A stretch of DNA of 64,000 nucleotides from Streptomyces albiflavescens. GTDB taxonomy: Bacteria > Actinomycetota > Actinomycetes > Streptomycetales > Streptomycetaceae. Both the position numbers and the translations under genes were made by a program. Numbering within the stretch: the first letter of the stretch is position 1; each line of letters opens with the position of its first letter. Below are positions 8,454 to 17,104 of this stretch, piece after piece. The stretch lies in NCBI RefSeq assembly GCF_014645835.1, contig NZ_BMMM01000008.1, forward strand, positions 242,901 through 306,900, in the 5' to 3' direction. The notes under the pieces are model-generated. The model did no database searches and was not told the origin of the DNA. It was given only the letters and a program-made list of their open reading frames with translations.

Positions 8454-8530
8454 GACAAGCCCCCGCCCACCCGCAGCCGCACGACTGGTAGGGGACGGGT
8501 AGGTGCGGAGGGGGCGAAAAAAATCCACCG
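8440..8530 (+). repeat. Dispersed intergenic repeat, copy A
   Basis: This segment aligns without gaps to 27632-27722, with about three quarters of positions identical by hand count. The best conserved blocks are CGGGGAACTGCGCGAC at the left and GGAGGGGGCG then AATCCA towards the right. Both copies are intergenic and lie beside hairpins. The remaining part of the 8350-8616 gap holds no gene that I can see. Confidence 0.75.
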
Positions 8531-8616
8531 GCTCTTCATTGGCCCTTGCTGTGGCCTGCTCCCCTCACGTTTCCTCAGTGCTGCACAAACCCTCTTCCAC
8601 CGAGTGAGGTCAACCC

Positions 8617-9531
8617 GTGTCCAGCACGCTCTCCAACTCCGCCCAGACTCCCGAGACCGGCACCGCCCGCGTGAAGCGCGGCATGGCCGAGCAGCTCAAG
8701 GGCGGCGTGATCATGGACGTGGTCAACGCCGAGCAGGCGAAGATCGCCGAGGACGCCGGCGCCGTGGCCGTCATGGCTCTGGAGCGGGTCCCCGCCGACA
8801 TCCGCAAGGACGGCGGCGTGGCCCGTATGTCGGACCCGAACATGATCGAGGAGATCATCGACGCGGTCTCCATCCCCGTCATGGCCAAGTCGCGCATCGG
8901 CCACTTCGTCGAGGCCCAGGTCCTGCAGTCCCTCGGCGTCGACTACATCGACGAGTCCGAGGTCCTCACCCCGGCCGACGAGGTCAACCACTCCGACAAG
9001 TGGGCGTTCACGACCCCCTTCGTGTGCGGCGCCACCAACCTCGGTGAGGCCCTGCGCCGTATCGCCGAGGGTGCGGCCATGATCCGCTCCAAGGGCGAGG
9101 CCGGCACCGGCAACGTCGTCGAGGCCGTCCGCCACCTGCGCCAGATCAAGAACGAGATCGCCCGCCTGCGCGGCTACGACAACAACGAGCTGTACGCCGC
9201 CGCCAAGGAGCTGCGCGCCCCGTACGAGCTCGTCAAGGAGGTCGCCGAGCTGGGCAAGCTCCCCGTCGTCCTCTTCTCCGCAGGTGGCGTGGCCACCCCG
9301 GCCGACGCCGCGCTCATGCGCCAGCTCGGCGCCGAGGGCGTCTTCGTCGGCTCCGGCATCTTCAAGTCGGGCGACCCGGCCAAGCGCGCCGCCGCCATCG
9401 TGAAGGCGACCACCTTCTACGACGACCCCAAGATCATCGCGGACGCGTCCCGCAACCTGGGCGAGGCCATGGTCGGCATCAACTGCGACACCCTCCCCGA
9501 GACCGAGCGCTACGCCAACCGCGGCTGGTAA
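8617..9531 (+). CDS. pdxS: Pyridoxal 5'-phosphate synthase, synthase subunit PdxS
   Basis: The 304-aa protein is the (beta/alpha)8 subunit of the DXP-independent vitamin B6 pathway, which makes PLP from ribose 5-phosphate, glyceraldehyde 3-phosphate and ammonia. Family landmarks are clear: KGGVIMDVVNAEQAKIAE with the substrate-binding lysine loop, VMAKSRIGHF with the second catalytic lysine, and the phosphate-binding GSGIFKSGDPAKR near the C-terminus. The GTG start follows GAGTGAGG at normal distance. It is followed after 12 bp by pdxT, which supplies ammonia; twelve of each form the complex. Confidence 0.98.
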   Translation: MSSTLSNSAQTPETGTARVKRGMAEQLKGGVIMDVVNAEQAKIAEDAGAVAVMALERVPADIRKDGGVARMSDPNMIEEIIDAVSIPVMAKSRIGHFVEAQVLQSLGVDYIDESEVLTPADEVNHSDKWAFTTPFVCGATNLGEALRRIAEGAAMIRSKGEAGTGNVVEAVRHLRQIKNEIARLRGYDNNELYAAAKELRAPYELVKEVAELGKLPVVLFSAGGVATPADAALMRQLGAEGVFVGSGIFKSGDPAKRAAAIVKATTFYDDPKIIADASRNLGEAMVGINCDTLPETERYANRGW

Positions 9532-9543
9532 GGCACACCACCC

Positions 9544-10149
9544 ATGAACACCCCCGTCATAGGCGTCCTGGCACTTCAGGGCGACGTACGGGAGCACCTC
9601 ATCGCCCTGGCCGCGGCTGATGCCGTGGCCAGGCCGGTGCGGCGCCCCGAGGAGCTCGCCGAGGTGGACGGCCTGGTCATCCCCGGTGGCGAGTCCACCA
9701 CCATCTCCAAGCTGGCCGTCCTCTTCGGAGTGATGGAGCCCCTCCGTGCGCGCGTGCGCGACGGTATGCCGGTCTACGGCACCTGCGCGGGCATGATCAT
9801 GCTCGCCGACAAGATCCTCGACCCGCGCTCCGGCCAGGAGACCATCGGTGGCATCGACATGATCGTGCGCCGCAACGCCTTCGGACGACAGAACGAGTCC
9901 TTCGAGGCGGCGGTCGACGTCCAGGGCGTCGAGGGCGATCCTGTAGAGGGCGTGTTCATCCGCGCCCCCTGGGTCGAGTCCGTGGGCGTGGAGGCCGAGG
10001 TGCTCGCCGAGCACGAAGGCCACATCGTCGCCGTACGCCAGGGCAACGCGCTCGCCACGTCGTTCCACCCGGAACTGACCGGCGACCACCGCGTGCACGG
10101 CCTGTTCGTCGACATGGTGCGCGCGAACCGGACACCGGAGTCCTTGTAG
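9544..10149 (+). CDS. pdxT: Pyridoxal 5'-phosphate synthase, glutaminase subunit PdxT
   Basis: A 201-aa class I glutamine amidotransferase that releases ammonia from glutamine and channels it to PdxS. The nucleophile is Cys81 in YGTCAGM, the oxyanion region is PGGEST near residue 45, and the His-x-Glu pair is in SFHPELTGD near the C-terminus. It is 12 bp downstream of pdxS and certainly in the same transcript. Confidence 0.97.
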   Translation: MNTPVIGVLALQGDVREHLIALAAADAVARPVRRPEELAEVDGLVIPGGESTTISKLAVLFGVMEPLRARVRDGMPVYGTCAGMIMLADKILDPRSGQETIGGIDMIVRRNAFGRQNESFEAAVDVQGVEGDPVEGVFIRAPWVESVGVEAEVLAEHEGHIVAVRQGNALATSFHPELTGDHRVHGLFVDMVRANRTPESL

Positions 10150-10152
10150 GAT

Positions 10153-10186
10153 CTGGGGGTCCCCCCAGAGCCTTAAGGTCTGGGGG
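10153..10186 (+). terminator. Two mutually exclusive hairpins between pdxT and yebC
   Basis: CTGGGGG (10153-10159), CCCCCAG (10162-10168) and a second TCTGGGGG (10179-10186) compete. The middle arm can pair with the left arm around a tiny loop, or with the right arm around a loop containing the palindrome CCTTAAGG. This looks like a Streptomyces intergenic element that could act as a terminator or attenuator for the yebC transcript. Confidence 0.6.
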
Positions 10187-10224
10187 AGTTCGTACGGGAT
10201 GGGTTACGCGAAGGAGACAGGCAG

Positions 10225-10977
10225 ATGTCCGGCCACTCTAAATGGGCCACGACGAAGCACAAGAAGGCCGTGATCGACGCCAAGCGCGGCAAGCTCTTCG
10301 CGAAGCTGATCAAGAACATCGAGGTCGCGGCGCGCATGGGCGGCGTGGACCTCGAGGGAAACCCGACGCTGTACGACGCCGTGCAGAAGGCGAAGAAGTC
10401 GTCGGTTCCGAACAAGAACATCGACTCCGCGATCAAGCGTGGCGGCGGTCTCGAGGCCGGTGGCGCCGACTACGAGACGATCATGTACGAGGGTTACGGC
10501 CCGAACGGTGTCGCGGTGCTCATCGAGTGCCTCACCGACAACCGCAACCGTGCCGCCTCGGACGTCCGCGTCGCCATGACGCGCAACGGCGGCAACATGG
10601 CCGACCCGGGCTCCGTCTCGTACCTCTTCAACCGCAAGGGCGTCGTGATCGTCCCCAAGGGCGAGCTGACCGAGGACGATGTCCTGGGTGCCGTGCTCGA
10701 CGCGGGTGCCGAGGAGGTCAACGACCTCGGTGAGTCCTTCGAGGTCATCTCCGAGGCCACCGACCTGGTCGCGGTGCGCACCGCGCTCCAGGAGGCCGGA
10801 ATCGACTACGACTCCGCCGACGCCAACTTCGTCCCGACCATGCAGGTCGAGCTGGACGAGGAGGGCGCCCGGAAGATCTTCAAGCTGATCGACGCCCTCG
10901 AGGACAGCGACGACGTGCAGAACGTCTTCGCCAACTTCGACGTGAGTGACGCCGTGATGGAGAAGGTCGACGCCTGA
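10225..10977 (+). CDS. yebC: YebC/PmpR-family protein
   Basis: The 250-aa protein begins with the family hallmark SGHSKWATTKHKK and has the expected three-domain length. YebC proteins have been described as DNA-binding regulators and, more recently, as ribosome-associated factors that help translate difficult (proline-rich) sequences; which applies here is not visible. The ATG is preceded by GAAGGAG. It stands immediately before ruvCAB, an arrangement common to many bacteria, but a strong terminator separates it from ruvC. Confidence 0.95.
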   Translation: MSGHSKWATTKHKKAVIDAKRGKLFAKLIKNIEVAARMGGVDLEGNPTLYDAVQKAKKSSVPNKNIDSAIKRGGGLEAGGADYETIMYEGYGPNGVAVLIECLTDNRNRAASDVRVAMTRNGGNMADPGSVSYLFNRKGVVIVPKGELTEDDVLGAVLDAGAEEVNDLGESFEVISEATDLVAVRTALQEAGIDYDSADANFVPTMQVELDEEGARKIFKLIDALEDSDDVQNVFANFDVSDAVMEKVDA

Positions 10978-10983
10978 GGGCAT

Positions 10984-11035
10984 TGACAGCACGACGGGCC
11001 GACGGGACACACTCCGTCGGCCCGTCGCTTTGTCA
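10984..11035 (+). terminator. Terminator after yebC
   Basis: A 14-bp stem (10992-11005 with 11014-11027, core GACGGGCCGACGG) closes an 8-nt loop, and flanking TGACA/TGTCA extends the pairing. It lies 7 bp after the yebC stop and should separate yebC from the ruvCAB transcript. Confidence 0.8.
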
Positions 11036-11085
11036 GTGGCACCCGATAGCCTGCACAAACATGCGGTCGAAGAAGGGGGGACGGG

Positions 11086-11655
11086 GTGCGGGTACTGGGC
11101 GTTGACCCCGGGTTGACCCGGTGCGGAGTCGGCGTGGTCGAAGGAGTCGCCGGCCGACCCCTGACCATGCGCGGTGTCGGTGTCGTACGGACCCCGGTGG
11201 ACGCCGAGTTGGGCCTGCGCCTCGTCGCCATCGAGCAGGGCATCGAGCGGTGGCTCGATGAGCACGAGCCCGAATTCGTCGCCGTGGAGCGGGTGTTCAG
11301 CCAGCACAACGTGCGTACGGTGATGGGCACCGCCCAGGCCAGCGCCGTCGCCATGCTCTGCGCCGCCCGGCGTGGCATCCCCGTCGCCCTGCACACCCCG
11401 AGCGAGGTCAAGGCTGCCGTCACCGGCAACGGACGTGCCGACAAGGCCCAGGTGGGCGCGATGGTCACGCGCCTGCTCCGCCTCGACGCGCCACCGAAGC
11501 CCGCCGACGCCGCCGACGCCCTCGCCCTCGCCATCTGCCACATCTGGCGCGCGCCCGCCCAGAACAGAATCCAGCGGGCAGTCGCGCAGAACCGGCTCCA
11601 GCAGGCCGCCGCCCTGCACGCATCGAAACTCGCATCGAAAGGCCGTACCGCATGA
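11086..11655 (+). CDS. ruvC: Crossover junction endodeoxyribonuclease RuvC
   Basis: The 189-aa RNase H-fold enzyme resolves Holliday junctions by paired nicks. The first catalytic aspartate is in VLGVDPGLTRCG at residue 7, the glutamate in FVAVERVFSQHN, and the C-terminal acidic pair in PADAADALALAICH. GTG at 11086 follows a purine-rich GAAGGGGGG. The last codons overlap the ruvA start (ATGA), and the C-terminus carries about 30 extra residues compared with the E. coli enzyme. Confidence 0.97.
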   Translation: MRVLGVDPGLTRCGVGVVEGVAGRPLTMRGVGVVRTPVDAELGLRLVAIEQGIERWLDEHEPEFVAVERVFSQHNVRTVMGTAQASAVAMLCAARRGIPVALHTPSEVKAAVTGNGRADKAQVGAMVTRLLRLDAPPKPADAADALALAICHIWRAPAQNRIQRAVAQNRLQQAAALHASKLASKGRTA

Positions 11656-12260
11656 TCGCCTTCGTCAGCGGCCCGGTCGCCGCCCTCGCCCCCGACTCCG
11701 CGGTGGTCGAGGTCGGCGGTATCGGCATCGCCGTCCAGTGCACGCCCAACACGCTCTCCGGGCTCCGCATGGGACAGCAGGCCAAGCTCGCCACCTCCCT
11801 CGTCGTCCGCGAGGACTCGCTGACCCTGTACGGATTCGCGGACGACGACGAGCGGCAGACCTTCGAGCTGCTGCAGACCGCGAGCGGCGTCGGCCCGCGC
11901 CTCGCGCAGGCCATGCTCGCCGTGCACACCCCGGACGCCCTGCGCCGTGCGGTGTCCACCGGAGACGAGAAGGCGCTCACCGCCGTCCCCGGCATCGGCA
12001 AGAAGGGCGCCCAGAAGCTCCTCCTGGAGTTCAAGGACCGGCTCGGCGAGCCCCTCGGCACCAGCACGGGAATCGGCGCCCCGGTCAGCAGCGGCTGGCG
12101 CGACCAGCTGCACGCCGCGCTCATCGGTCTCGGGTACGCGACGCGCGAGGCCGACGAGGCGGTCTCCGCGGTCGCCCCGCAGGCCGAGGCCGCCGAGGGC
12201 ACACCCCAGGTGGGCCAGCTCCTCAAGGCGGCCCTGCAGACCCTCAACAGAGCGCGCTGA
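11652..12260 (+). CDS. ruvA: Holliday junction branch migration protein RuvA
   Basis: The 202-aa protein has the N-terminal OB fold (MIAFVSGPVAAL), two helix-hairpin-helix motifs (LLQTASGVGPRLAQAML and VPGIGKKGAQKLL) and the C-terminal RuvB-contact domain (ALIGLGYATREADEAV). It binds the four-way junction and loads RuvB. Its ATG overlaps the ruvC stop by four bases. Confidence 0.97.
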   Translation: MIAFVSGPVAALAPDSAVVEVGGIGIAVQCTPNTLSGLRMGQQAKLATSLVVREDSLTLYGFADDDERQTFELLQTASGVGPRLAQAMLAVHTPDALRRAVSTGDEKALTAVPGIGKKGAQKLLLEFKDRLGEPLGTSTGIGAPVSSGWRDQLHAALIGLGYATREADEAVSAVAPQAEAAEGTPQVGQLLKAALQTLNRAR

Positions 12261-12313
12261 ACCACCCTCAGCCCTGAGCACCGATCGATCCACCACACCG
12301 CGAGGCACACGTA

Positions 12314-13408
12314 ATGAACTGGGACGACACGACCGACGAGACCGCCGCCGAGCGGCTCGTCGGCCCCGCCGCGGAGCGGCTGGTGGACTCTGTCGCCGAC
12401 CGCGAGGACCAGGCCGTCGAGGCCGCCCTGCGTCCCAAGGACCTGGACGAGTTCATCGGCCAGGAGAAGGTCCGCGAGCAGCTCGACCTCGTCCTGCGTG
12501 CCGCACGCGCGCGTGGTGCCACCGCCGACCACGTGCTCCTCTCGGGCGCCCCCGGACTCGGCAAGACGACCCTCTCGATGATCATCGCTGCCGAGATGGG
12601 CGCCCCGATCCGCATCACCAGCGGCCCCGCGATCCAGCACGCGGGAGACCTCGCCGCGATCCTCTCCTCCCTCCAGGAGGGAGAGGTGCTGTTCCTCGAC
12701 GAGATCCACCGGATGTCCCGGCCCGCCGAGGAGATGCTCTACATGGCGATGGAGGACTTCCGCGTCGACGTCATCGTCGGCAAGGGTCCCGGTGCCACCG
12801 CCATCCCGCTCGAACTGCCCCCGTTCACCCTGGTCGGCGCCACCACGCGCGCGGGCCTGCTGCCGCCCCCGCTGCGCGACCGCTTCGGCTTCACCGCGCA
12901 CATGGAGTTCTACGAGCCCGCTGAGCTGGAGCGCGTCATCCACCGCTCCGCCAACCTGCTCGACGTCGAGATCGGCTCCGAAGGCGCCGCCGAGATCGCG
13001 GGCCGCTCCAGGGGCACCCCCCGTATCGCCAACCGCCTGTTGCGCCGCGTTCGCGACTACGCGCAGGTCAAGGCCGACGGGATCATCACCCGCGAGATCG
13101 CGGCGGCCGCGCTGAAGGTCTACGAGGTCGACGCCCGCGGCCTCGACCGCCTCGACCGGGGCGTCCTGGAAGCCCTGCTCAAGCTCTTCGGCGGCGGCCC
13201 GGTCGGCCTGTCCACGCTCGCCGTCGCGGTGGGGGAGGAACGTGAGACCGTGGAGGAGGTCGCCGAGCCCTTCCTCGTACGGGAGGGGTTGCTCGCGCGT
13301 ACTCCCCGTGGCCGGGTGGCGACACCGGCCGCATGGGCGCATCTCGGCCTCACCCCGCCCCGCCAGTCAGCTGGTGGAAACGGACAACAGGACCTGTTCG
13401 GGGCGTGA
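12314..13408 (+). CDS. ruvB: Holliday junction helicase motor RuvB
   Basis: The 364-aa AAA+ ATPase drives branch migration. Walker A is SGAPGLGKTTL, Walker B is VLFLDEIHRM, sensor 1 is LVGATTRAG, and the arginine finger lies in PPPLRDRFGF. A winged helix follows at the C-terminus (VEEVAEPFLVREGLLARTPR). The N-terminus is about 20 residues longer than in E. coli, with the acidic segment NWDDTTDETAAER. It is 53 bp after ruvA in the same operon. Confidence 0.97.
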   Translation: MNWDDTTDETAAERLVGPAAERLVDSVADREDQAVEAALRPKDLDEFIGQEKVREQLDLVLRAARARGATADHVLLSGAPGLGKTTLSMIIAAEMGAPIRITSGPAIQHAGDLAAILSSLQEGEVLFLDEIHRMSRPAEEMLYMAMEDFRVDVIVGKGPGATAIPLELPPFTLVGATTRAGLLPPPLRDRFGFTAHMEFYEPAELERVIHRSANLLDVEIGSEGAAEIAGRSRGTPRIANRLLRRVRDYAQVKADGIITREIAAAALKVYEVDARGLDRLDRGVLEALLKLFGGGPVGLSTLAVAVGEERETVEEVAEPFLVREGLLARTPRGRVATPAAWAHLGLTPPRQSAGGNGQQDLFGA

Positions 13409-13455
13409 CGGCGCGGGTACATGCGGGGACAGGAACCCCGGTGCCATGCTGAGCG

Positions 13456-13485
13456 TTGTTCCATGCGTGCGGACTCGCTTAGACT
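13456..13485 (+). promoter_or_regulatory. Candidate promoter for yajC-secDF-apt
   Basis: TTGTTC at 13456-13461 and TAGACT at 13480-13485 are separated by 18 bp, a good match to the principal vegetative sigma (HrdB) pattern. It sits 90 bp ahead of the yajC start, after the ruvB stop. This is a sequence match only. Confidence 0.45.
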
Positions 13486-13575
13486 CCGCCGATGCCGCCC
13501 TTGTGGGCGGCGCCGACCAACCCCCATCCACCAGGCCGCTCTCATCCCGCGGTCGTGCGAAGGAAACTCCGTCCC

Positions 13576-14076
13576 GTGAATATCGTGACCCTCCTCCCGT
13601 TCATCGTGCTCATCGGGGCCATGTTCCTGATGACCCGCTCGGCCAAGCGCAAGCAGCAGCAGGCCGCGTCGATGCGTAATGAGATGCAGCCCGGCGCCGG
13701 CGTCCGCACGATCGGGGGCATGTACGCGACGGTGAAGGAGGTCAACGAGGACACGGTCCTCCTTGACGCTGCCCCGGGCGTCGACCTGCTCTTCGCGAAG
13801 AACGCGATCGGCGCCGTCCTCACCGACGACGAGTACAACCGCATCGTCCACGGCATCGAGCACGACCTGAAGTCCGACGGCACGGTCGTTCCGGACGACG
13901 CCTCCTCCCTCACCGAGACCGACGCGCCCGCCGCCGCCGCTTCCGACGACAAGCCCATCGACCTCGGTAAGAAGGACGCGGCGGACGAGCCGGCCGACGA
14001 GCCCGCCGAGGCGAAGGCCGACGAGGCCGACGAAGCGGAGCCGAAGAAGACCGACGGCGAGGCCGACGCGAAGTAG
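13576..14076 (+). CDS. yajC: Preprotein translocase accessory subunit YajC
   Basis: The 166-aa protein has a single N-terminal transmembrane helix (VTLLPFIVLIGAMFLMT) followed by the family core (MRNEMQPGAGVRTIGGMYA) and a long acidic Ala/Asp/Glu/Lys tail over roughly the last 55 residues. YajC associates with SecDF to support SecYEG-dependent export. The GTG at 13576 is chosen because it begins at the helix and has AAGGA upstream; an in-frame ATG at 13492 would add 28 residues of shadow sequence. It opens the yajC-secD-secF-apt block. Confidence 0.93.
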   Translation: MNIVTLLPFIVLIGAMFLMTRSAKRKQQQAASMRNEMQPGAGVRTIGGMYATVKEVNEDTVLLDAAPGVDLLFAKNAIGAVLTDDEYNRIVHGIEHDLKSDGTVVPDDASSLTETDAPAAAASDDKPIDLGKKDAADEPADEPAEAKADEADEAEPKKTDGEADAK

Positions 14077-14220
14077 TCACGACCCGGGAGGAGCACGGCG
14101 CGACCCGCTCGCGCCCCGTGTTTCCCGGGACGTGCTGTTCTCGCACGGAGTCCCGACACCATGCCATGGCCGCCCGCGCGCTCACCCGGCGCACGGCGGC
14201 CCGAGAGGGAGTACGAGAAG

Positions 14221-15984
14221 GTGGCAGCACCGAAGAAGGGCCGGAGCGCGAGCGCCCAGAGCAGGCCGGGGCGCTCACTGGCCCTCATCCTGATCGCCAT
14301 CGCGGCGCTCACCGGGGGGATGTTCGTCTCCGGGCACCCCACTCCGCGTCTCGGCATCGACCTCGCCGGCGGCACGAGCATCACGCTCACGGCGAAGAAC
14401 GAGCCGGGCCAGCCCAACGCGATCAACAAGACCAACATGGACACCGCGGTCGACATCATGAACCGCCGTGTCAACGGTCTCGGCGTCTCCGAGGCCGAGG
14501 TGCAGACCCAGGGATCCGACAACATCATTGTCAACATCCCCAAGGGCACGAACTCGAAGCAGGCCCGGGAGCAGGTCGGCACCACCGCCAAGCTCTACTT
14601 CCGCCCGGTCCTGGCCACCCAGGCCTCCGGGTCCGACGCGTCGGCCAGCCCCTCGCCGAGCGCCTCCAGCAGCTCGTCCGGCAACGCCAACGACAAGGCG
14701 AGCTCGTCCTCGTCCCCGTCGAGCTCCGCGACGCCGTCGGCGACTGCCACCTCCCAGGGCCGCGCGGTCACCGACGCCCTGAAGGCCGACTCCACGCCGT
14801 CGGCGAGCAGCTCCGCAAGCGCCTCGCCCTCCTCCAGCGCCTCGCCGTCCCCGAGCGGCAGCGTGGACCCCGCGACCGCCAAGCTCCAGGCCGCGTACGC
14901 CGCACTCGACTGCACGGACAAGGCGGTCCGCGCCAAGACCGGCGAGGGCGTCAAGCCCACCGACCCCACCGTGGCCTGCGGCAAGAACTCCTCGGGCCAG
15001 TGGCAGAAGTACGTCCTCGGCCCCGCCGAGGTGTCCGGCACGGACATCAAGAAGGCCGCCGCCGTCTTCGACACCCAGAGCGCCGCGGGCTGGAAGGTCA
15101 CCATGGACTTCACGTCCAGTGGCTCCAAGAAGTTCGCCGACATCACCGGCAAGCTCGCGAAGAACCAGACCCCGCAGAACCAGTTCGCCATCGTCCTCGA
15201 CGGTGAGGTCGTCTCCGACCCGTACGTCAACCAGGCGCTGACCGGCGGCAACGCGGAGATCTCCGGCAGCTTCAGCCAGACCGAGGCCCAGGACCTGGCG
15301 AACATGCTGAAGTACGGCGCCCTGCCGCTCACCTTCAAGGAGTCGAGCGTCACCACGGTGACCGCCGCCCTCGGTGGCGAGCAGCTGCACGCCGGTCTGA
15401 TCGCCGGCGCGATCGGCCTCGGCCTGGTCGTCATCTACCTGGTGATCTACTACCGGGGTCTTTCGATGATCGCCATCCCGTCGCTGCTGGTCTCCGGCGC
15501 CCTCACGTACGTGCTCATGGCGTTGCTCGGCCCCACCATCGGCTTCGCACTGAACCTGCCGGCCGTCTGCGGTGCGATCGTCGCGATCGGTATCACGGCG
15601 GACTCGTTCATCGTGTTCTTCGAACGCATCCGGGACGAGATCCGCGAGGGCCGCTCCCTGCGTCCGGCCGTCGAGCGGGCCTGGCCGCGCGCCCGGCGCA
15701 CCATCCTGGTCTCCGACTTCGTGTCGTTCCTCGCCGCGGCGGTGCTGTTCATCGTCACCGTCGGAAAGGTCCAGGGCTTCGCGTTCACGCTCGGTCTGAC
15801 CACCCTGCTCGACGTGGTCGTCGTCTTCCTGTTCACCAAGCCGCTGATGACGATCCTCGCCCGCAGGAAGTTCTTCGCGAGCGGCCACAGCTGGTCCGGC
15901 CTCGACCCGAAGCGACTGGGCGCCAAGCCGCCGCTGCGCCGCACCCGTCGCCCCTCCGCCCCCGTCGACACGAAGGAGGCGTGA
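14221..15984 (+). CDS. secD: Protein translocase subunit SecD
   Basis: The 587-aa RND-type membrane protein uses the proton gradient to pull exported proteins out of SecYEG. It has a first transmembrane helix near residue 20-38, the D1 motif LGIDLAGGTSITL, a large extracytoplasmic domain containing LTGGNAEISGSF, and five C-terminal helices with the conserved GITADSFIVFFERIRDE. An Ala/Ser/Pro-rich low-complexity stretch interrupts the extracytoplasmic domain at about residues 138-220. GTG at 14221 follows GGGAG at 9 nt; an ATG at 14161 in the same frame would add 20 residues without a hydrophobic start. secF begins one base after its stop. Confidence 0.95.
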   Translation: MAAPKKGRSASAQSRPGRSLALILIAIAALTGGMFVSGHPTPRLGIDLAGGTSITLTAKNEPGQPNAINKTNMDTAVDIMNRRVNGLGVSEAEVQTQGSDNIIVNIPKGTNSKQAREQVGTTAKLYFRPVLATQASGSDASASPSPSASSSSSGNANDKASSSSSPSSSATPSATATSQGRAVTDALKADSTPSASSSASASPSSSASPSPSGSVDPATAKLQAAYAALDCTDKAVRAKTGEGVKPTDPTVACGKNSSGQWQKYVLGPAEVSGTDIKKAAAVFDTQSAAGWKVTMDFTSSGSKKFADITGKLAKNQTPQNQFAIVLDGEVVSDPYVNQALTGGNAEISGSFSQTEAQDLANMLKYGALPLTFKESSVTTVTAALGGEQLHAGLIAGAIGLGLVVIYLVIYYRGLSMIAIPSLLVSGALTYVLMALLGPTIGFALNLPAVCGAIVAIGITADSFIVFFERIRDEIREGRSLRPAVERAWPRARRTILVSDFVSFLAAAVLFIVTVGKVQGFAFTLGLTTLLDVVVVFLFTKPLMTILARRKFFASGHSWSGLDPKRLGAKPPLRRTRRPSAPVDTKEA

Positions 15985-15985
15985 G

Positions 15986-17104
15986 ATGTCGAAACTCGGC
16001 ACCCTCGGCGCCCGACTGCACCGCGGCGAGATCGGCTACGACTTCGTCGGCAAGCGCAAGATCTGGTACGGCATCTCGATCCTGATCACCATCACGGCCA
16101 TCCTCGGCCTGACGGTGCGCGGCCTGAACATGGGCATCGAGTTCCAGGGTGGAGCCGTCTTCACCACCCCGAAGCACATGAGCGTCTCGGTGACCCAGGC
16201 CGAGACGTACGCCCAGGACGCCTCCGGCCACGACGCGATCGTCCAGAAGCTCGGCGACGGCAGCCTGCGCGTCCAGATCGCCGGTATCGACACCGACAAG
16301 TCCGACCAGATCAAGGAGACGCTCTCCAAGGATCTGAAGGTCGACTCGGAGAAGATCAACGCCGACCTGGTCGGACCCAGCTGGGGTGACCAGATCGCCA
16401 ACAAGGCCTGGGAGGGCCTGGCGATCTTCATGGTCCTCGTCGTGATCTACCTGGCGATCGCCTTCGAGTGGCGCATGGCCGTGGCCGCGCTCGTCGCGCT
16501 GATTCACGACATCACCATCACGGTCGGCATCTACGCCCTGGTCGGCTTCGAGGTCACACCGGGCACCGTGATCGGTCTGCTCACGATCCTCGGTTATTCG
16601 CTCTACGACACGGTCGTCGTCTTCGACAGCCTCAAGGAGCAGACGAAGGACATCACCAAGCAGACTCGCTACACCTACAGCGATGTCGCCGACCGCTCGA
16701 TCAACAGCACCCTGGTCCGCTCCATCAACACCACGGTGGTCGCGCTGCTCCCGGTCGCGGGCCTGCTGTTCATCGGTGGCGGCGTGCTCGGCGCGGGCAT
16801 GCTCAACGACATCTCGCTGTCGCTGTTCGTCGGCCTCGCGGCCGGTGCGTACTCCTCGATCTTCATCGCCACGCCGCTCGTCGCCGACCTCAAGGAGCGC
16901 GAGCCGCAGATGAAGGCCCTGCGCAAGCGCGTGCTCGCCAAGCGCGCGCAGGCCGCCGCGACGGGCGAGTCCCTGCAGTCCCGGGTCAGCGAGGAGTCGT
17001 ACGACGACGAGCCGGAGGACGCCGCGCCCGCGGTCGTCGGTCCGCGCAACCAGCCCGCGTCGCGCAGCCGCGGCCGCGGCCGTCCCTCGGGGAAGCGCCG
17101 ATGA
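15986..17104 (+). CDS. secF: Protein translocase subunit SecF
   Basis: The 372-aa partner of SecD has an N-terminal helix, the motif GIEFQGGAVF, a small extracytoplasmic domain and five C-terminal helices containing GYSLYDTVVVFDSLKE. The tail after about residue 310 is charged and ends in an Arg/Gly/Ser-rich stretch. The start has a strong GGAGG within the end of secD. Its stop overlaps the apt start by four bases. Confidence 0.96.
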   Translation: MSKLGTLGARLHRGEIGYDFVGKRKIWYGISILITITAILGLTVRGLNMGIEFQGGAVFTTPKHMSVSVTQAETYAQDASGHDAIVQKLGDGSLRVQIAGIDTDKSDQIKETLSKDLKVDSEKINADLVGPSWGDQIANKAWEGLAIFMVLVVIYLAIAFEWRMAVAALVALIHDITITVGIYALVGFEVTPGTVIGLLTILGYSLYDTVVVFDSLKEQTKDITKQTRYTYSDVADRSINSTLVRSINTTVVALLPVAGLLFIGGGVLGAGMLNDISLSLFVGLAAGAYSSIFIATPLVADLKEREPQMKALRKRVLAKRAQAAATGESLQSRVSEESYDDEPEDAAPAVVGPRNQPASRSRGRGRPSGKRR

